This document shows, one piece after another, positions 45,350 to 56,719 of a DNA stretch of 64,000 bases (position 1 is its first letter; the number at the start of each line of letters is the position of its first letter). Under the pieces are notes generated by a model. The model was not told the origin of the DNA. It worked only from the letters and a program-made list of their open reading frames with translations, and searched no databases. A program made the position numbers and the translations under genes. Source of the DNA: Hemileia vastatrix (taxonomy: Eukaryota; Basidiomycota; Pucciniomycetes; Pucciniales; Zaghouaniaceae). The stretch covers positions 10,620,001-10,684,000 of the forward strand of contig JASXTE010000004.1 of the NCBI GenBank assembly GCA_030280995.1, read 5' to 3'.

Positions 45350-46393
45350 AATAAAAAGAAAATTTTTTAAATAAAATACATAAAAAAATAAAAAATTTTT
45401 CAAATAAAATATACAACACTCTTCAGCCAGTAAGAAACAGCCTTCTATTGTTACACATAGAAACAAAATCAAATGTTTCTTTCATCAACATTGGCCATGT
45501 TTCAATATTTTGAACCAAGTAAGATCAGGAAAAAGGTCACGGCAAAAAAATTGCATAATTAAAAGTCTCCCAATTTAATATGGTGCTGAGGTTCATATTT
45601 TAGAAATAGGTGGTGCACATTATAGTTCCCTTTAAAAAAATTCAAAAATGAATTAATTTTGGCGCAATGTAAATTTAAATGTGATGAGTGTATGTTTTTT
45701 AGCTACATGAAACATGGTAGCTAGAATTATGTGGTGTCAATTTTTTTTAGATGTGAAATTCAGTCTTCCACAAATGTGCATCTGTACAACATGCAGCCAA
45801 GTAAATTCTAGCTGGAATTAGTATATGCATAGGAAAAAATGATCATGCTGTGTACAGTGCCTTGGCAACATCATTCTTGGAATTTAGATGAAGTTTATCA
45901 TATGACTTGGAGAGCTGCATTTTTTTGAAAATGTGATCAGTGAAAATTCATGATATATACATCTGTTTGCCACCCAATTTATTTTTCCTTTCTCTTTCTC
46001 ACTTACCTTTTTCAAAAATTATCAATCATATTTTTGCTTTATCATTTTGAATTATTGGTACTATTTTCTTGACCTTATCTGATTACCGGTAAGCAAATTT
46101 TTCTTCCTATTGCATTTCATATCATTTTGGTTTGTTACACTTTTTTACACTTTTGACAAGTTAATCTAATGATTCTAATTCTGAATTTATTTTTATGGTA
46201 TCTTTTACTGTACCCTTTCAATTTATTATAAAATAATTCTTTTTCAGTTAACTTAAAGTTTTTTTATTTGTTTGTCAATTTACTTTTCTTTATTCCTTAT
46301 CAAAAATGTTCAATTTATTTATCTAACCATTTATTTTTTAAAACAGTGATTATAAAATAAACTTTATAATTAATTTTGATCAATCAGCTACAA
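45350..46393. other. No gene seen; upstream flank of the TET/JBP-like gene
   Basis: AT-rich DNA without a credible frame. It probably holds the promoter of the gene that starts at 46394; no distinct TATA box could be chosen. Confidence 0.5.
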
Positions 46394-48305
46394 ATGGAAG
46401 AAGATTTTATAGACATGTAAGTTCATGTTTTGCTAATCATTTTTCTTTATTTCTTTAATACTTTCTCAACCATTATATTATTAATATGAAAAGTAAAACA
46501 TCATCTCGTACTTGCTGAAAGCATACAGGATAATGTTTTGCTTTTCATAATAATAATTAGATTGTTTGTACTTTACCTTTAATTTATTGATTTTTAAGTT
46601 GTTTCAAATTCTCGTACTTGCTGAAAGCATACAGGACAATGCTACAATTTAAAAATTAATAATTTATTGAAGTATAACTTTCTAAGTCAATATATTGATC
46701 AGAGCAAGATTTTTCATTTTATATATGTGGATATCATAATTCCGTAATTTTTTTAATATTACTAGTGTATTGGAGTTATACTTTCATTATATTATTAATA
46801 TTAAGTGTAGAGCCAAATCTCGTACTTGCTGAATGCATACAGGATAAAGCTATACTCTTTATATGTATAATTTAATAAAGTATAACTTTGAAACGCTTTC
46901 TTAATATTTGAAATAAAGAAAAAGTATATAAATTTACTAATATGTAGATATGCTAACTTTTGTATTTCTAATATTGAAGATATGATAAAGTTAAAGGTAT
47001 CATTGACTGATAATTGAAATTATGTTACTATTTTCTAATTTTTGATTTTTTTCTATTTTAAATCAAAATTGAATTCTCTTAGGATTGAACCATCAATGAG
47101 TAACGATTTGAAAAAAAAAAACGGCCAGGGAAGAACTCTAACAATAGGTGGGCGAAAGACATTGCTACTGGAATGAAACTTTTAAACACTCTTGGAATGG
47201 ATACAAATGGGAAGAAGCCACATTTCTATGCACGATCTTATGCAAATAATATGACAGATTGCAATAATTATTACAGTTTTTTTCCTGGTTGTAGTATTTA
47301 TAAACCAAAAGGTGTCTTAATACCTAATGTTCTTGTGCAGACTTTTGAAATTCATGAGCTCAAAGAACTAGATATGTTAGAAGCTACGGTGCAATGCATT
47401 AAGGATCTTTCTTACTGCGAACATGAAATTAAAAATAATGGTTATCATCAAAGAGCTGGTGGTTTTGGAAAAATGTTTGGTGGTGGCTTTATTTTAGATA
47501 GAAAGAAATCTTTACATATTCGTAAGTATCACTTTTTTTAATTTAAATACTGAATTTTTGAATGCTTTTCCTTGCAGATGAATACACTGATGATATTGTA
47601 AAAACGGATGAATATAAAAAACGAATGAAGAGGATTGCAATGTACTTTGAATATTTTTTTAAAAAAATATCATATGTAAAGTACAATGAGGCAACTAATC
47701 TTTGCGCAAAACTTGGTATTCCTGGATTTTCAAAAGTTTCTAGTGAAGAAGAGGGTGTACCGTTTGCTAGTAATTTAACTTGGACATCTGGAGGGAATGG
47801 TAATGGGTTCTCTAATGAGGTTCATCTCGATAAGGATGCAAGTGAGTATACTTTAGGAATATTTTTTCCTAAAGATACAGAAAAAAACACCATTCATATG
47901 AAGTATGATAAGACCCAACCACGACAAATAGGTGGAGAACTTATGTTTCCCGAAATTCGAAGTAAAATCAACTTTGAAGCAACTAATGGAATAACAGTGA
48001 CATTATGGCCTGCCAATCAACTAAGGCATTTTACCTCAATATGTCATGAAATTCCTGGCTTCACTAGGATAGGTTCTTCTATTCAAATCAGCACTAGACT
48101 TTTTCATGCTATAGAAAAGCTTAATGTTTTTGATATTGATATTTCAGAATACTTAGAAATTAAAAAAGAAAAATTTAGGTTAGAATATTTGATTAGTGCT
48201 TTGAGAGTTTTTTTGAAAAGAGATGACTTAATAGAGGAAGAAATAGAATCAGCAAAGTATTATTTATCTAATGTTAAGACAAATCTAAAAAATCTAGATA
48301 TATAA
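46394..48305 (+). CDS. TET/JBP-like 2OG-Fe(II) dioxygenase (3 exons, one-base break)
   Basis: The fold is the Tet-like 2OG-Fe(II) oxygenase family, whose characterised members oxidise methylated cytosine or thymine in DNA. The iron-binding HxD motif is HLDKDASEYTLGIFF (47823-47831). The distal His is in LRHFTS near 48030, and the 2OG-binding Arg lies in TRIGSSIQISTRL. GGELMFPEI and VTLWPAN fit the core strands. Exons read by consensus are 46394-46416, 47083-47521 and 47578-48305; both junctions keep phase. The total would be about 396 residues if one base were not missing in the A-run at 47111-47121, so the copy is frameshifted or the run is misread. The N-terminus is basic (KKKRPGKN-like). 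Substrate is not known. Confidence 0.82.
46504..46850 (+). repeat. Three copies of a 33-bp repeat in the first intron
   Basis: TCTCGTACTTGCTGAAAGCA and the following TACAGGATAATG start at 46504, 46610 and 46818. Two copies differ slightly (ACAGGACAATG; GAATGCATAC). Each can form a small stem (TGCT/AGCA inside GTA/TAC). They lie wholly within the intron 46417-47082 of the dioxygenase gene. Confidence 0.85.
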
Positions 48306-49104
48306 ATATTAAAAATTTATATTATATATACACAACTTAATGCAAATTTAAAGATGATAAATACTGGGAGTAGCTGTAACATTTTCAGTTTTGATAATTA
48401 TAGTATTATCTATTTTTTTTATTTGTGAAATAAAATAATTTTTTTTCATAATATTATAAGAAAATTTGATTTACTTTTGAGGAAATATATAAGTTGTGAA
48501 ATCTTTAAATGTCATTTTTATTAAATTGGTAGCAAAGGTTCTAAAATAAAAAAAACTATAATAAAGAATTTGAAATATATTAGCCATAAAAATGTGCTTT
48601 TAATGCTACCAAATTAACTGTATAGTATTTTAGGTCAAACAGGCTTATTAATAAAAAAGTTAATAATAAAGAGTTGAAGAAAGAATTTTGAATCAATAAT
48701 AGATTAAATTGTATTTTTTTAAGAATGTACTCATTTAATTATTTAAATTGTTCTACTTCTGATTAAAAATGTTATAATCAACGAAAATATTTGTAATAAT
48801 TAATAGATTATATAATATTAAAGGTAAAGTAACAAAACTAGAGCAGTTATCATATTTTTATATAAACAATAAAATATTTAAGAATTTAATACAAGTATTT
48901 GAAATCATATAAGTAGATTTTAAAATCTTTGTTATTGCTGGACTTACAATAATTTTTTTAAATAATTAATTTAGAAAATCATGTCAAAGGTTACTTAATA
49001 AATTTCAAAGATGGTCACATTTTTGACGTATTTGAAGGAAAATAACTTGAATTATACAAGATATATCATATAGACAGAACTTTATCTATTTACATGTTGG
49101 AATA
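48306..49104. other. No gene seen; intergenic between convergent genes
   Basis: AT-rich DNA between the 3' ends of the dioxygenase gene and the next minus-strand gene. No repeat or motif stands out. Confidence 0.5.
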
Positions 49105-51533
49105 TTAATTTATTGAAAGGCTATGTTTAGCAAAAAAAGGTGATACTGGCTGAATGGAGCTCCAGTGATTAAGAAAATCTGCAGAAATAGCCCTAGCAAT
49201 TCCCGGAGGACTTGGGGTATCAAATTTTAAAGGAAATGGATCACACTTGCCTATAAAAGGTTTTATTAATGTTAAAATATAGTTATTTAAATTTTTCCAA
49301 ATTATTTCTTCCATCAAATGATTTTTTTTTCATGTAAATTAAGAAACTTAACTTCTGATATTACCTCCAAGCAATCAGCTGCTGAAGCCAATCTATGATC
49401 TTGAGAGCTCAGAAATAAACCACGGACACCATCGATTATATAGAATGTGAAAGATTGATATCGGTGGTGGGAGTATTCAGAATTTATTTTGTTTAGTGCA
49501 GCCTTTTGTTTCTCTCTCATTATAGTCAGTTCAGTATTTTCTTTTTTCTCACTTGATTGTTGAGCTTCACTAGTCTTGCCACTTGATATTGTTGCAGCAC
49601 AATATTTTGATTTAAGAATGATAATTGACATAATTATATCAATGATAATATTGCTGATTTGAAGAAGAGTTGACATTGATATATCACGGGTTTGAAGTGC
49701 AGTGGGACCAACTTCTAAGCCATCAGAAATCGGACTCTTCAGATTTGAAAGGTGAGCTAGAAGCTGAAGACCACGTTCAATTGGACAATCTGAGTTAATG
49801 TTTTGATGTGATGGAAGCTGGCTGAATTCATGTGCGGTCAGATAAAGTGAAGATGATATAAGAGATACCCATGAAGAACGGCAGTGGTCACTTGGGATCA
49901 TTAATCTCATGAGCATTCGGATAAGATTGGATTCAGGGTGATCCGTTTTCTTTGTTGAGGAAAGAATTTAAGTATTTTAACCATCAGGATCACATAAATC
50001 TTCCATTTTTTTGAAATCAATATTATCAAGTACCCATAGCTGTGAGCTATCAATCTCTAAAAAAATATTTGCTACAAAAGGAAAAAAAAAATAAGTAAAA
50101 GAACAAAAGTCAAGACTAAAAATTATGGTAACTTACATAACTCAGTAAGTTTTGAAAGCCAATCTTCTCCACAAGATTTTTCCCAATGAAAAGTAAACAT
50201 TGGAATATTTGACATGGGTTCTTGGGAAGAAGTAGAAGAGCGTAATTCGAGGAGAGTAACAATTTCCAACCACGACCTGAGGACCTTTGCCGTGCTGATT
50301 CTACCTTTACAAAAATTATGAATTTTACAGAATTCCTCCTGCAAATCAGATTCTTTTAGAACTGAGGGTGAATAAGTTAGAGGTTTTTTCGATATCTTGA
50401 TTGGAGTTGATTTCATTGGTAGAGAAGCTTTCAAAGAGGTCAAAGTAGGTAATTTAGGAGGTGATGGGTATTGCTTCTTAGAAATGAAGGAATTTGGTGA
50501 TGAGCTGTTTGAATCATCATCTTTATCAAACATATCAACATGTCTTGAAGATGATTTTAAACTTTGCTTTTTTTGATGAACAAGCATAGCTTCATATTCT
50601 GACAGTTGATCATCGCTATTTTCATTGCTCTTTTCATCATCTTCATCAGGGAGAGGGCGTTTATGGATGGAACAATCTACAGCAGGTGATTTTCTGGTAC
50701 AAAATATCAAAAGAAAGATAAAAAGTACAATATGTAAGCAATAAAAGAGATATATGATAGAATTTTAAAGATAAAAGAATAACAATAAAAAAAAAAGGAA
50801 ACAAGAATATACTCATTATCAAAACCTTTGCTTTTTTTTGAGATTTATTATTTGATACATCAAAAAATTCATTAGCAGAAGCCGGTTTAATACGTCGAAC
50901 AAAAGAGGAGCCTTGGGATAATCTCTTTTTCTTGGAGCGGATAACAGGTGTTTCAAGATTTTCCTTAGAAGTTGAAGCATGAGTTGAAGCTGATGGTTCA
51001 TCTGTCTCATCATCATCCCTAATGACAATGACTTCATCAGGAGGAATCATACCCTCCTCATAAGCTACAAATATATATGAAGAAAAAAAATATTAATAAT
51101 CTTATCTACTAATTTGAAAGGAGAAAAAAAAGGTGATGAACATACATTTTTCAAGGCTTTTCACATATTGGAGTAAGTCATTACAAGGGTTAGATAAATA
51201 TGAAGGAGAAGGATTATTGTTAAGGATCTTGACAAGCTCTTCTGTTTTATCTCTAGCCAATTCAAGTAAATTGCGATACTGAACTCTTGTTATTTCCTGC
51301 CTCTCATTGCTAAGTACAGGAGGGTTAGGTGCCATGCCATGTGGCAGACATGGTGCAAGCTCAAAAGCTTCAAAGCGAGTATCAATCAGAGAGTGGGATG
51401 AAACACATTTGGGTGCTGGAAAATCAAATTTTTGAAAAAAAAAGATATAGAACATAAGTGAAATATATAAATTAAGAGAAAGGAACATGATATACATACA
51501 AAGTGGAGGTGTAGGATTTTGTATACTAGACAT
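49105..51533 (-). CDS. Unrecognised multi-exon gene
   Basis: I do not recognise this family. Exons on the minus strand begin 51500-51533 (MSSIQNPTPPL), 51146-51415 and about 50826-51064, with phase-consistent introns. A Ser/Asp/Lys-rich part (about 50138-50700) follows, then a short exon near 49980-50078, and a larger segment 49314-49940 with hydrophobic helices and a Gln/Lys-rich stretch, ending at 49105. Low-complexity acidic and basic runs (RDDDETDEPSAS, RSKKKRL) suggest a nuclear protein with a disordered N-terminal half. A one-base shift in an A-run near 49322 and an unresolved junction near 49965 break the model. It lies between the dioxygenase and the palindrome array. Confidence 0.55.
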
Positions 51534-52560
51534 ATTGATTAATGAATATTAAAAAAAAGTATTTGATATCAAAAAATTATGATGTAATATGATGAATAAT
51601 TATAAGAAACTCTATTCTAGAAAATTGAAGTTGATAATTTAATAGGATAAAAAATTGAATAAGATTAAAATTAAAGTGAGGATGAAAGAAACAGAAAACA
51701 TAAAGAGGGGGATTTTATATTATTTGAGCTTTTTTTAACATGTATTATTCATAGTGGGGTAAACTGAGTAACATGCTAAATCACAATCTGTTTATATTGA
51801 AGCGAAATTTGATGTAGCTAACAGAAAATACTAGTAATTCTTTGGGGACTTTTAGTGTGAAAAACAAATAATAACAAATGTATATCCCATATGCAAATTG
51901 CCACAGGTAAATACAAAATTTTTTAAATTAGAATTTACTCCTAAACAATGGAGATACACTTAATTAGTATATTATATGAAAAAAAGGATAATCCTTTATG
52001 AATATTTGTTAAATTTACTTTCAGATGACAATGCGAGATTCACATATATACTGATATGCCTCATCAAACAAGAAATGAATTATAAATATAAAATTGGTAA
52101 CATTAGAATTTAAGATAAGAATTTGTTTTTTAAGTGACAGGAGGAGTGTCAGGCTAGGGTGTGGGCACCGTGACCAAACCTTTGATAAACTTGGATACAA
52201 CTAAGGGAAAAAAAAATAGAATAGTTTTATTTTGCAATATATCTTAGTCTGCACAAGATATTGCATTGTTGTCCCTAACTATACCAATATTGTTACTTTT
52301 CAAAAGTTATAGGACTACTAAGTTGATAAAATATTATTATGAATCACCCAATGAAATACCTTAAGCAACATTCAAAATTATTAAAATATTAATATTCAAT
52401 TTGAGATTTGGATTAGCTAATTTTTCACAACTTACCACAGTTTTGATTAATATAATAAAACTTGAAAAAAATTGTTGAGATAACCTAGAAATGGGTGCAA
52501 GAAAATGATGAAACATATGACTTGAAACTTAACTCATACACTATTGATAAACTTCATGGA
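51534..52560. other. No gene seen
   Basis: AT-rich upstream flank of the unrecognised gene. There are no convincing frames or repeats until the palindrome array begins. Confidence 0.5.
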
Positions 52561-52564
52561 TCCT

Positions 52565-54418
52565 GATTAATTTCTATCGAAATTAATTTTGAGACTAGCA
52601 TATTGAATTTTAGCTATGACCAAGTACTGTAAGTGCCATGGTTTGTATTCAATATATTGGTGTTGAAATTAATTTTGATAGGAATCAACAAGTATCATAT
52701 GGCACCATGCATGAATCACTGACAGAAACCAACAAATTTATGAGGCAATGAACCTCATAATTTCGATCGAAATTAATATAGACCCCTGCATATTGAATAC
52801 AAGCCATTTCACATGGACTACACAGACATAGATAAAATTCAACATGCATGGCTTAAAATTAATTTTGATCAAAATTAACCAAGGCATTAAAACATCAATT
52901 TTTATATGGTGTACTTGATCAAACCAGTTTATCTAACTGCTTAGCTTACCTATACTTATAGGAATTTTATGCATAGTCCATGTCCATATTAATTTCGATC
53001 AAAATTAATGTTGACTAATACATAATGAATACATGCTATGCCACTTACACTTGCCAGGCATAGCTACCATTAAATATGCCAGTATCAAAAATTAATTTCG
53101 ATCAAAATTACTTTTGATACTGGCATATTGCATGTATATATGCCTGGAAAGTGTAAGTGGCATAGTGTGTATTCATTATGTATTGGTCAACATTAATTTC
53201 AATCGAATTTAATGTTGACATTTGCATATTGAACCCAAGCCAGAAAACAACCCAGAAGATTCTTCATAAAACTTCCCATTAATTTCGATCGAAATTAAGG
53301 CTGACCATATACATATTGAATGGTAGTTATATCTGGTCTGAGTAAGCAGAGATTACTTATATTCAATATGTATTGGTCAACATTAATTTTGATCAAAATT
53401 AATGAGCATTTTGATCATGAACTTTTTCAGTCAGTTAGTTGTTTCAATGCATAATGGCATGCCAACATTAATTTTGATCAAAATTAATGTTGAAATGATA
53501 TAATGCTTTTTTGCATGACATGTAAAGGACGGCAAGTATTTTTAAGTATTGAAATTTACTATACATGTTGAGGGTAAATATAAAATTTACATATCCATAT
53601 TAATTTCTATAAAAATTAATGTTGACCAATACATAATAAATAGTAGATATGCCTGGCTAGTGTAAGTGGCATAGCTTTTTTTCAATCTGCACTTGGCAAC
53701 ATTAATTTCGATTGAAATTAAGGTTCATGATTATCATCAATTTATTCAGTCAGTTGCTTACTGTTATGCATGGTAACATGTCAACATTAATTTTAATAAA
53801 AATTGAATTTGACATGCCACCAAGCATTTTTATGTAAGATGAAAAGTAGGGCACTCTATTCTTAAGTAAACACATTACAATGCATATTGAGCATGTAAAT
53901 ATCATTTACACATTAATATTAATTTCAATCAAAATTAATGTTGACCAATAAACATTGAACACAAGCTTTACAACTTACACACACCAGATATAACTACCAC
54001 TCAATATGTATATGGTGCTCACTAATTTCGATCGAAATTAATGAGCAGTTTTATGAAGAATTTTTTGGGTCGTTTTCTGGTTTGGGTTCAATATGAAAAT
54101 GTCAATATTAAATTCTATTGAAATTAATGTTGACCAATACGTAATGAATACACACTATGCCACTTACACTTTCCAGGAATAGACACCATGCAATATGCCA
54201 GTATCAAAAGTAATTTCGATCGAAATTAATGTTGGCAAGGCACCATGCATAAAAATAAGCAGTTGACTCCAGAAATTCATGATTATCATGCTCATTAATT
54301 TTGATCGAAATTAATTTTTGATACTGGCATATTTAATGGTAGCAATGCCTGGCAAGTATAAGTGGCATAGCGTGTATTCACTATGTATTGGTCAACATTA
54401 AATTCGATTGAAATTAAT
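52565..54418. repeat. Array of 19 palindromes, TTAATTTCGATCGAAATTAA type
   Basis: Palindromes built on TTAATTTCGATCGAAATTAA or TTAATTTTGATCAAAATTAA have centres near 52577, 52679, 52767, 52869, 52999, 53102, 53203, 53289, 53393, 53478, 53610, 53712, 53797, 53929, 54032, 54118, 54220, 54305 and 54408. Spacings fall in three classes (about 86, 102 and 131 bp). Flanks repeat too: GCCTGGCAAGTGTAAGTGGC and TATGTATTGGTCAACATTAA occur in both orientations, giving longer mirror structures, for example around 53101. Some copies are imperfect. The array lies just beyond the 3' end of the gene at 54634. Confidence 0.92.
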
Positions 54419-54633
54419 ATGGATACATAAATGTGACATAAAGAGGTATGGACCATCAATTTGTTGAAAATACATTTTTATATCTCATACATTATTTGTT
54501 TTTCTTAAATAAAATGTTACTCTCTCTCAATATCACTTTATAACATTTACCAAGCTGCTTTGAAAAAAAACAGAATACATAAAATTCAATATAAGATAGC
54601 TATATTACACAGAAGATCACCGTTATACCTAAG

Positions 54634-56293
54634 TTATGATGATGTTGATGCTCTATTAATTGATTCCCGAATCTTTACCAGATCAATATCAGCTCCAACC
54701 CCAAGTGACTCACGTTCATTCACAGATAATCCTTGCAAAAATGTTGCTGAATAGCAATTCTTGGGGAGGTATTTGGGAACATTGAATATACCATTTTGTG
54801 CAACTGTCCTTTCTGATGACCGTGAATATGTTTTTAATGCTGATTTTTTTTGAGCTGGTGTATGGGCTAAGTCCTTTGTCATCTTATCCATTTTTTTAAA
54901 CAAATCATTGAGTTCAGGATTTCGCCATCCAGGAATAGCTCGGATAGGTGCAGTTGGGGCTGGTGCTGGGCCTTCCTTGATATCAGAGATGCACCTAGTA
55001 TCATGAAAAAGCACAACAAAACCTGGCACATCACTGCAGAGATCTCTTGCTAACTTGTAGCGTGCACTAGCAATCTGAATTCCAACTAAATCAGCCTCAT
55101 AATAACAAAAAGCAAAGTAAAATAAAAAACTTACCTTGGTCCGATAACGTTTTACTTGTGCCCTTGCCCTCTTTTCAATCTTTTCTCTTGCTACCCTTTC
55201 CTCTTCTTGCCCAAACAACCTTATCATCTCCTTCCCCTTATTAACTACCCATTTCTCAATAACATATTGAGTGAACTGAAGCTTTGACTGATCAATTGTA
55301 TTCAAGGTGGTGAGCCATCTGGTACAGTGGTTGCATACTATGCTTCCCATGACTTGATTCCAAGTTGATTCTGAAAAATCACGGCAAGTCCAATCAAACG
55401 CAAATTTCCGAAAACCTTTTTCTTGCAATTCACGCTCTAAGTTTCTTTTGACAGAAAGTGGGATTGGTGCTCCTCCTTTTAGTCCTCGAGGCTCAGGTGC
55501 TGGAAAAAATTCGGGTAGTTGAATTTTGGATCGCAAGAAGGCTATAGAATTGGTTATCAGAAATTGTCGATCAGCTGCAGAATTGGCACGGTTAGAAGAT
55601 TGGACTTGGGTTAGGACAGTTTGAATGGTTTTTAGTTTGAATTGGCTCCAATCTTTCCAATTTTCAATCTCCAAAGGTGTTGGGCTCGCAGGATATTTTG
55701 ATATTTGTGTTGGTCCCCCAAGACAATACTTCAGAAAGTGGTAAATATTTCTATTTAGACTGTCCGAGCTCCTGGGAACATCATTCCTTCTAACTAAGCC
55801 TCTTACAGCCCTTAACCCCCGTTCTCGCTCATGAGACTCTGCTGAATTGAGTCTGTGGTAATCACTGATACCCATAATGATAGAGGGATTCACTAACAAT
55901 TCAAATAAGTTAATTAAATTGGTTATTTTTCAATAAAAGAATACACTACAAATTTGACTTACCTGCTCCACTTGTGCTTGCTCCTTGGTTAGGCTGAGCA
56001 GATGATGATTGGTCTCCGAAAAATTCCCTCAATACTTCACTAGCCCAATCTCTTCCTAGCTGATCAGCTTGCTGATTAGCACTTTCAGAAGCAGAAGGAT
56101 GATTGGGATTAAAATTTCTCGGTTCTGAATGAGACTCTTGGCCTGGATTGGGATTAGGTGGTACAGATTGAGATGCATCTGGAGGTGGATCAGCAGAGGG
56201 TGGTGGAGGAGTCTTTCCAGTATTAGTATGTTGAGGCGGAAAACAATCAGAATCGGTTGGGTCAACAGACATCCCTTCAAAATTATCATCCAT
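54634..56293 (-). CDS. Unrecognised protein, copy 1 of a family repeated at 61174-62295 (529 aa)
   Basis: Exon 1 is 55963-56293, with an acidic Pro/Ser/Asn-rich N-terminus (MDDNFEGMSVDPTDSD). Exon 2 is 54634-55892. The intron between them has GTAAGT and TTGTTAG borders and keeps phase, giving 530 codons including stop. A conserved middle segment reads RKFAFDWTCRDFSESTWNQV, followed by a basic helix and a C-terminus LPKNCYSATFLQGLSVNERE. The same layout appears in the gene at 61174-62295. A further small intron near 55095-55133 is possible, because the stretch VSFLFYFAFCYYE is atypical. I do not know the family's function; its pairing with a Tnp2 transposase suggests an element-encoded accessory protein. 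Confidence 0.7.
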
Positions 56294-56719
56294 AATGAAC
56301 TGTAATAAAATAAAATAAAATAAAAATAATCAGTTGTTAAAATTTATACCTATCAAAGCTAAAGTAAAAAAAGATACTATGTATATAGTCTTGTAAACGT
56401 GTATGTTCTCTTGTCGAGAAATAAAGTGAATAATATATAGCTATCAGCTAAAGTTGGAAGGTCAAACTATTTATAGTAGATGAATGAGCAAGAAGATCAT
56501 TCATTAAGTAAAAATTTTGTCATATTTCTCATTATCATGATTTTATTTCTTTCATTCTTACATTTAAGATAAAAATGACTCATTGAAAGCATGGGTTCTC
56601 TCGCAATAAAAGCAACCAAAGTAATTGTTCACTGATTTATGATAAGGTAAGTTGGATGCATTGCATTTTTTAATCGAGCATTGCATTATTTCTTTCACCA
56701 TTTACAAATATCACCAATC
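56294..56719. other. No gene seen
   Basis: Intergenic DNA between two minus-strand genes. It may contain the last exon of the transposase, whose end did not resolve, and the promoter of the gene at 54634-56293. Confidence 0.45.
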
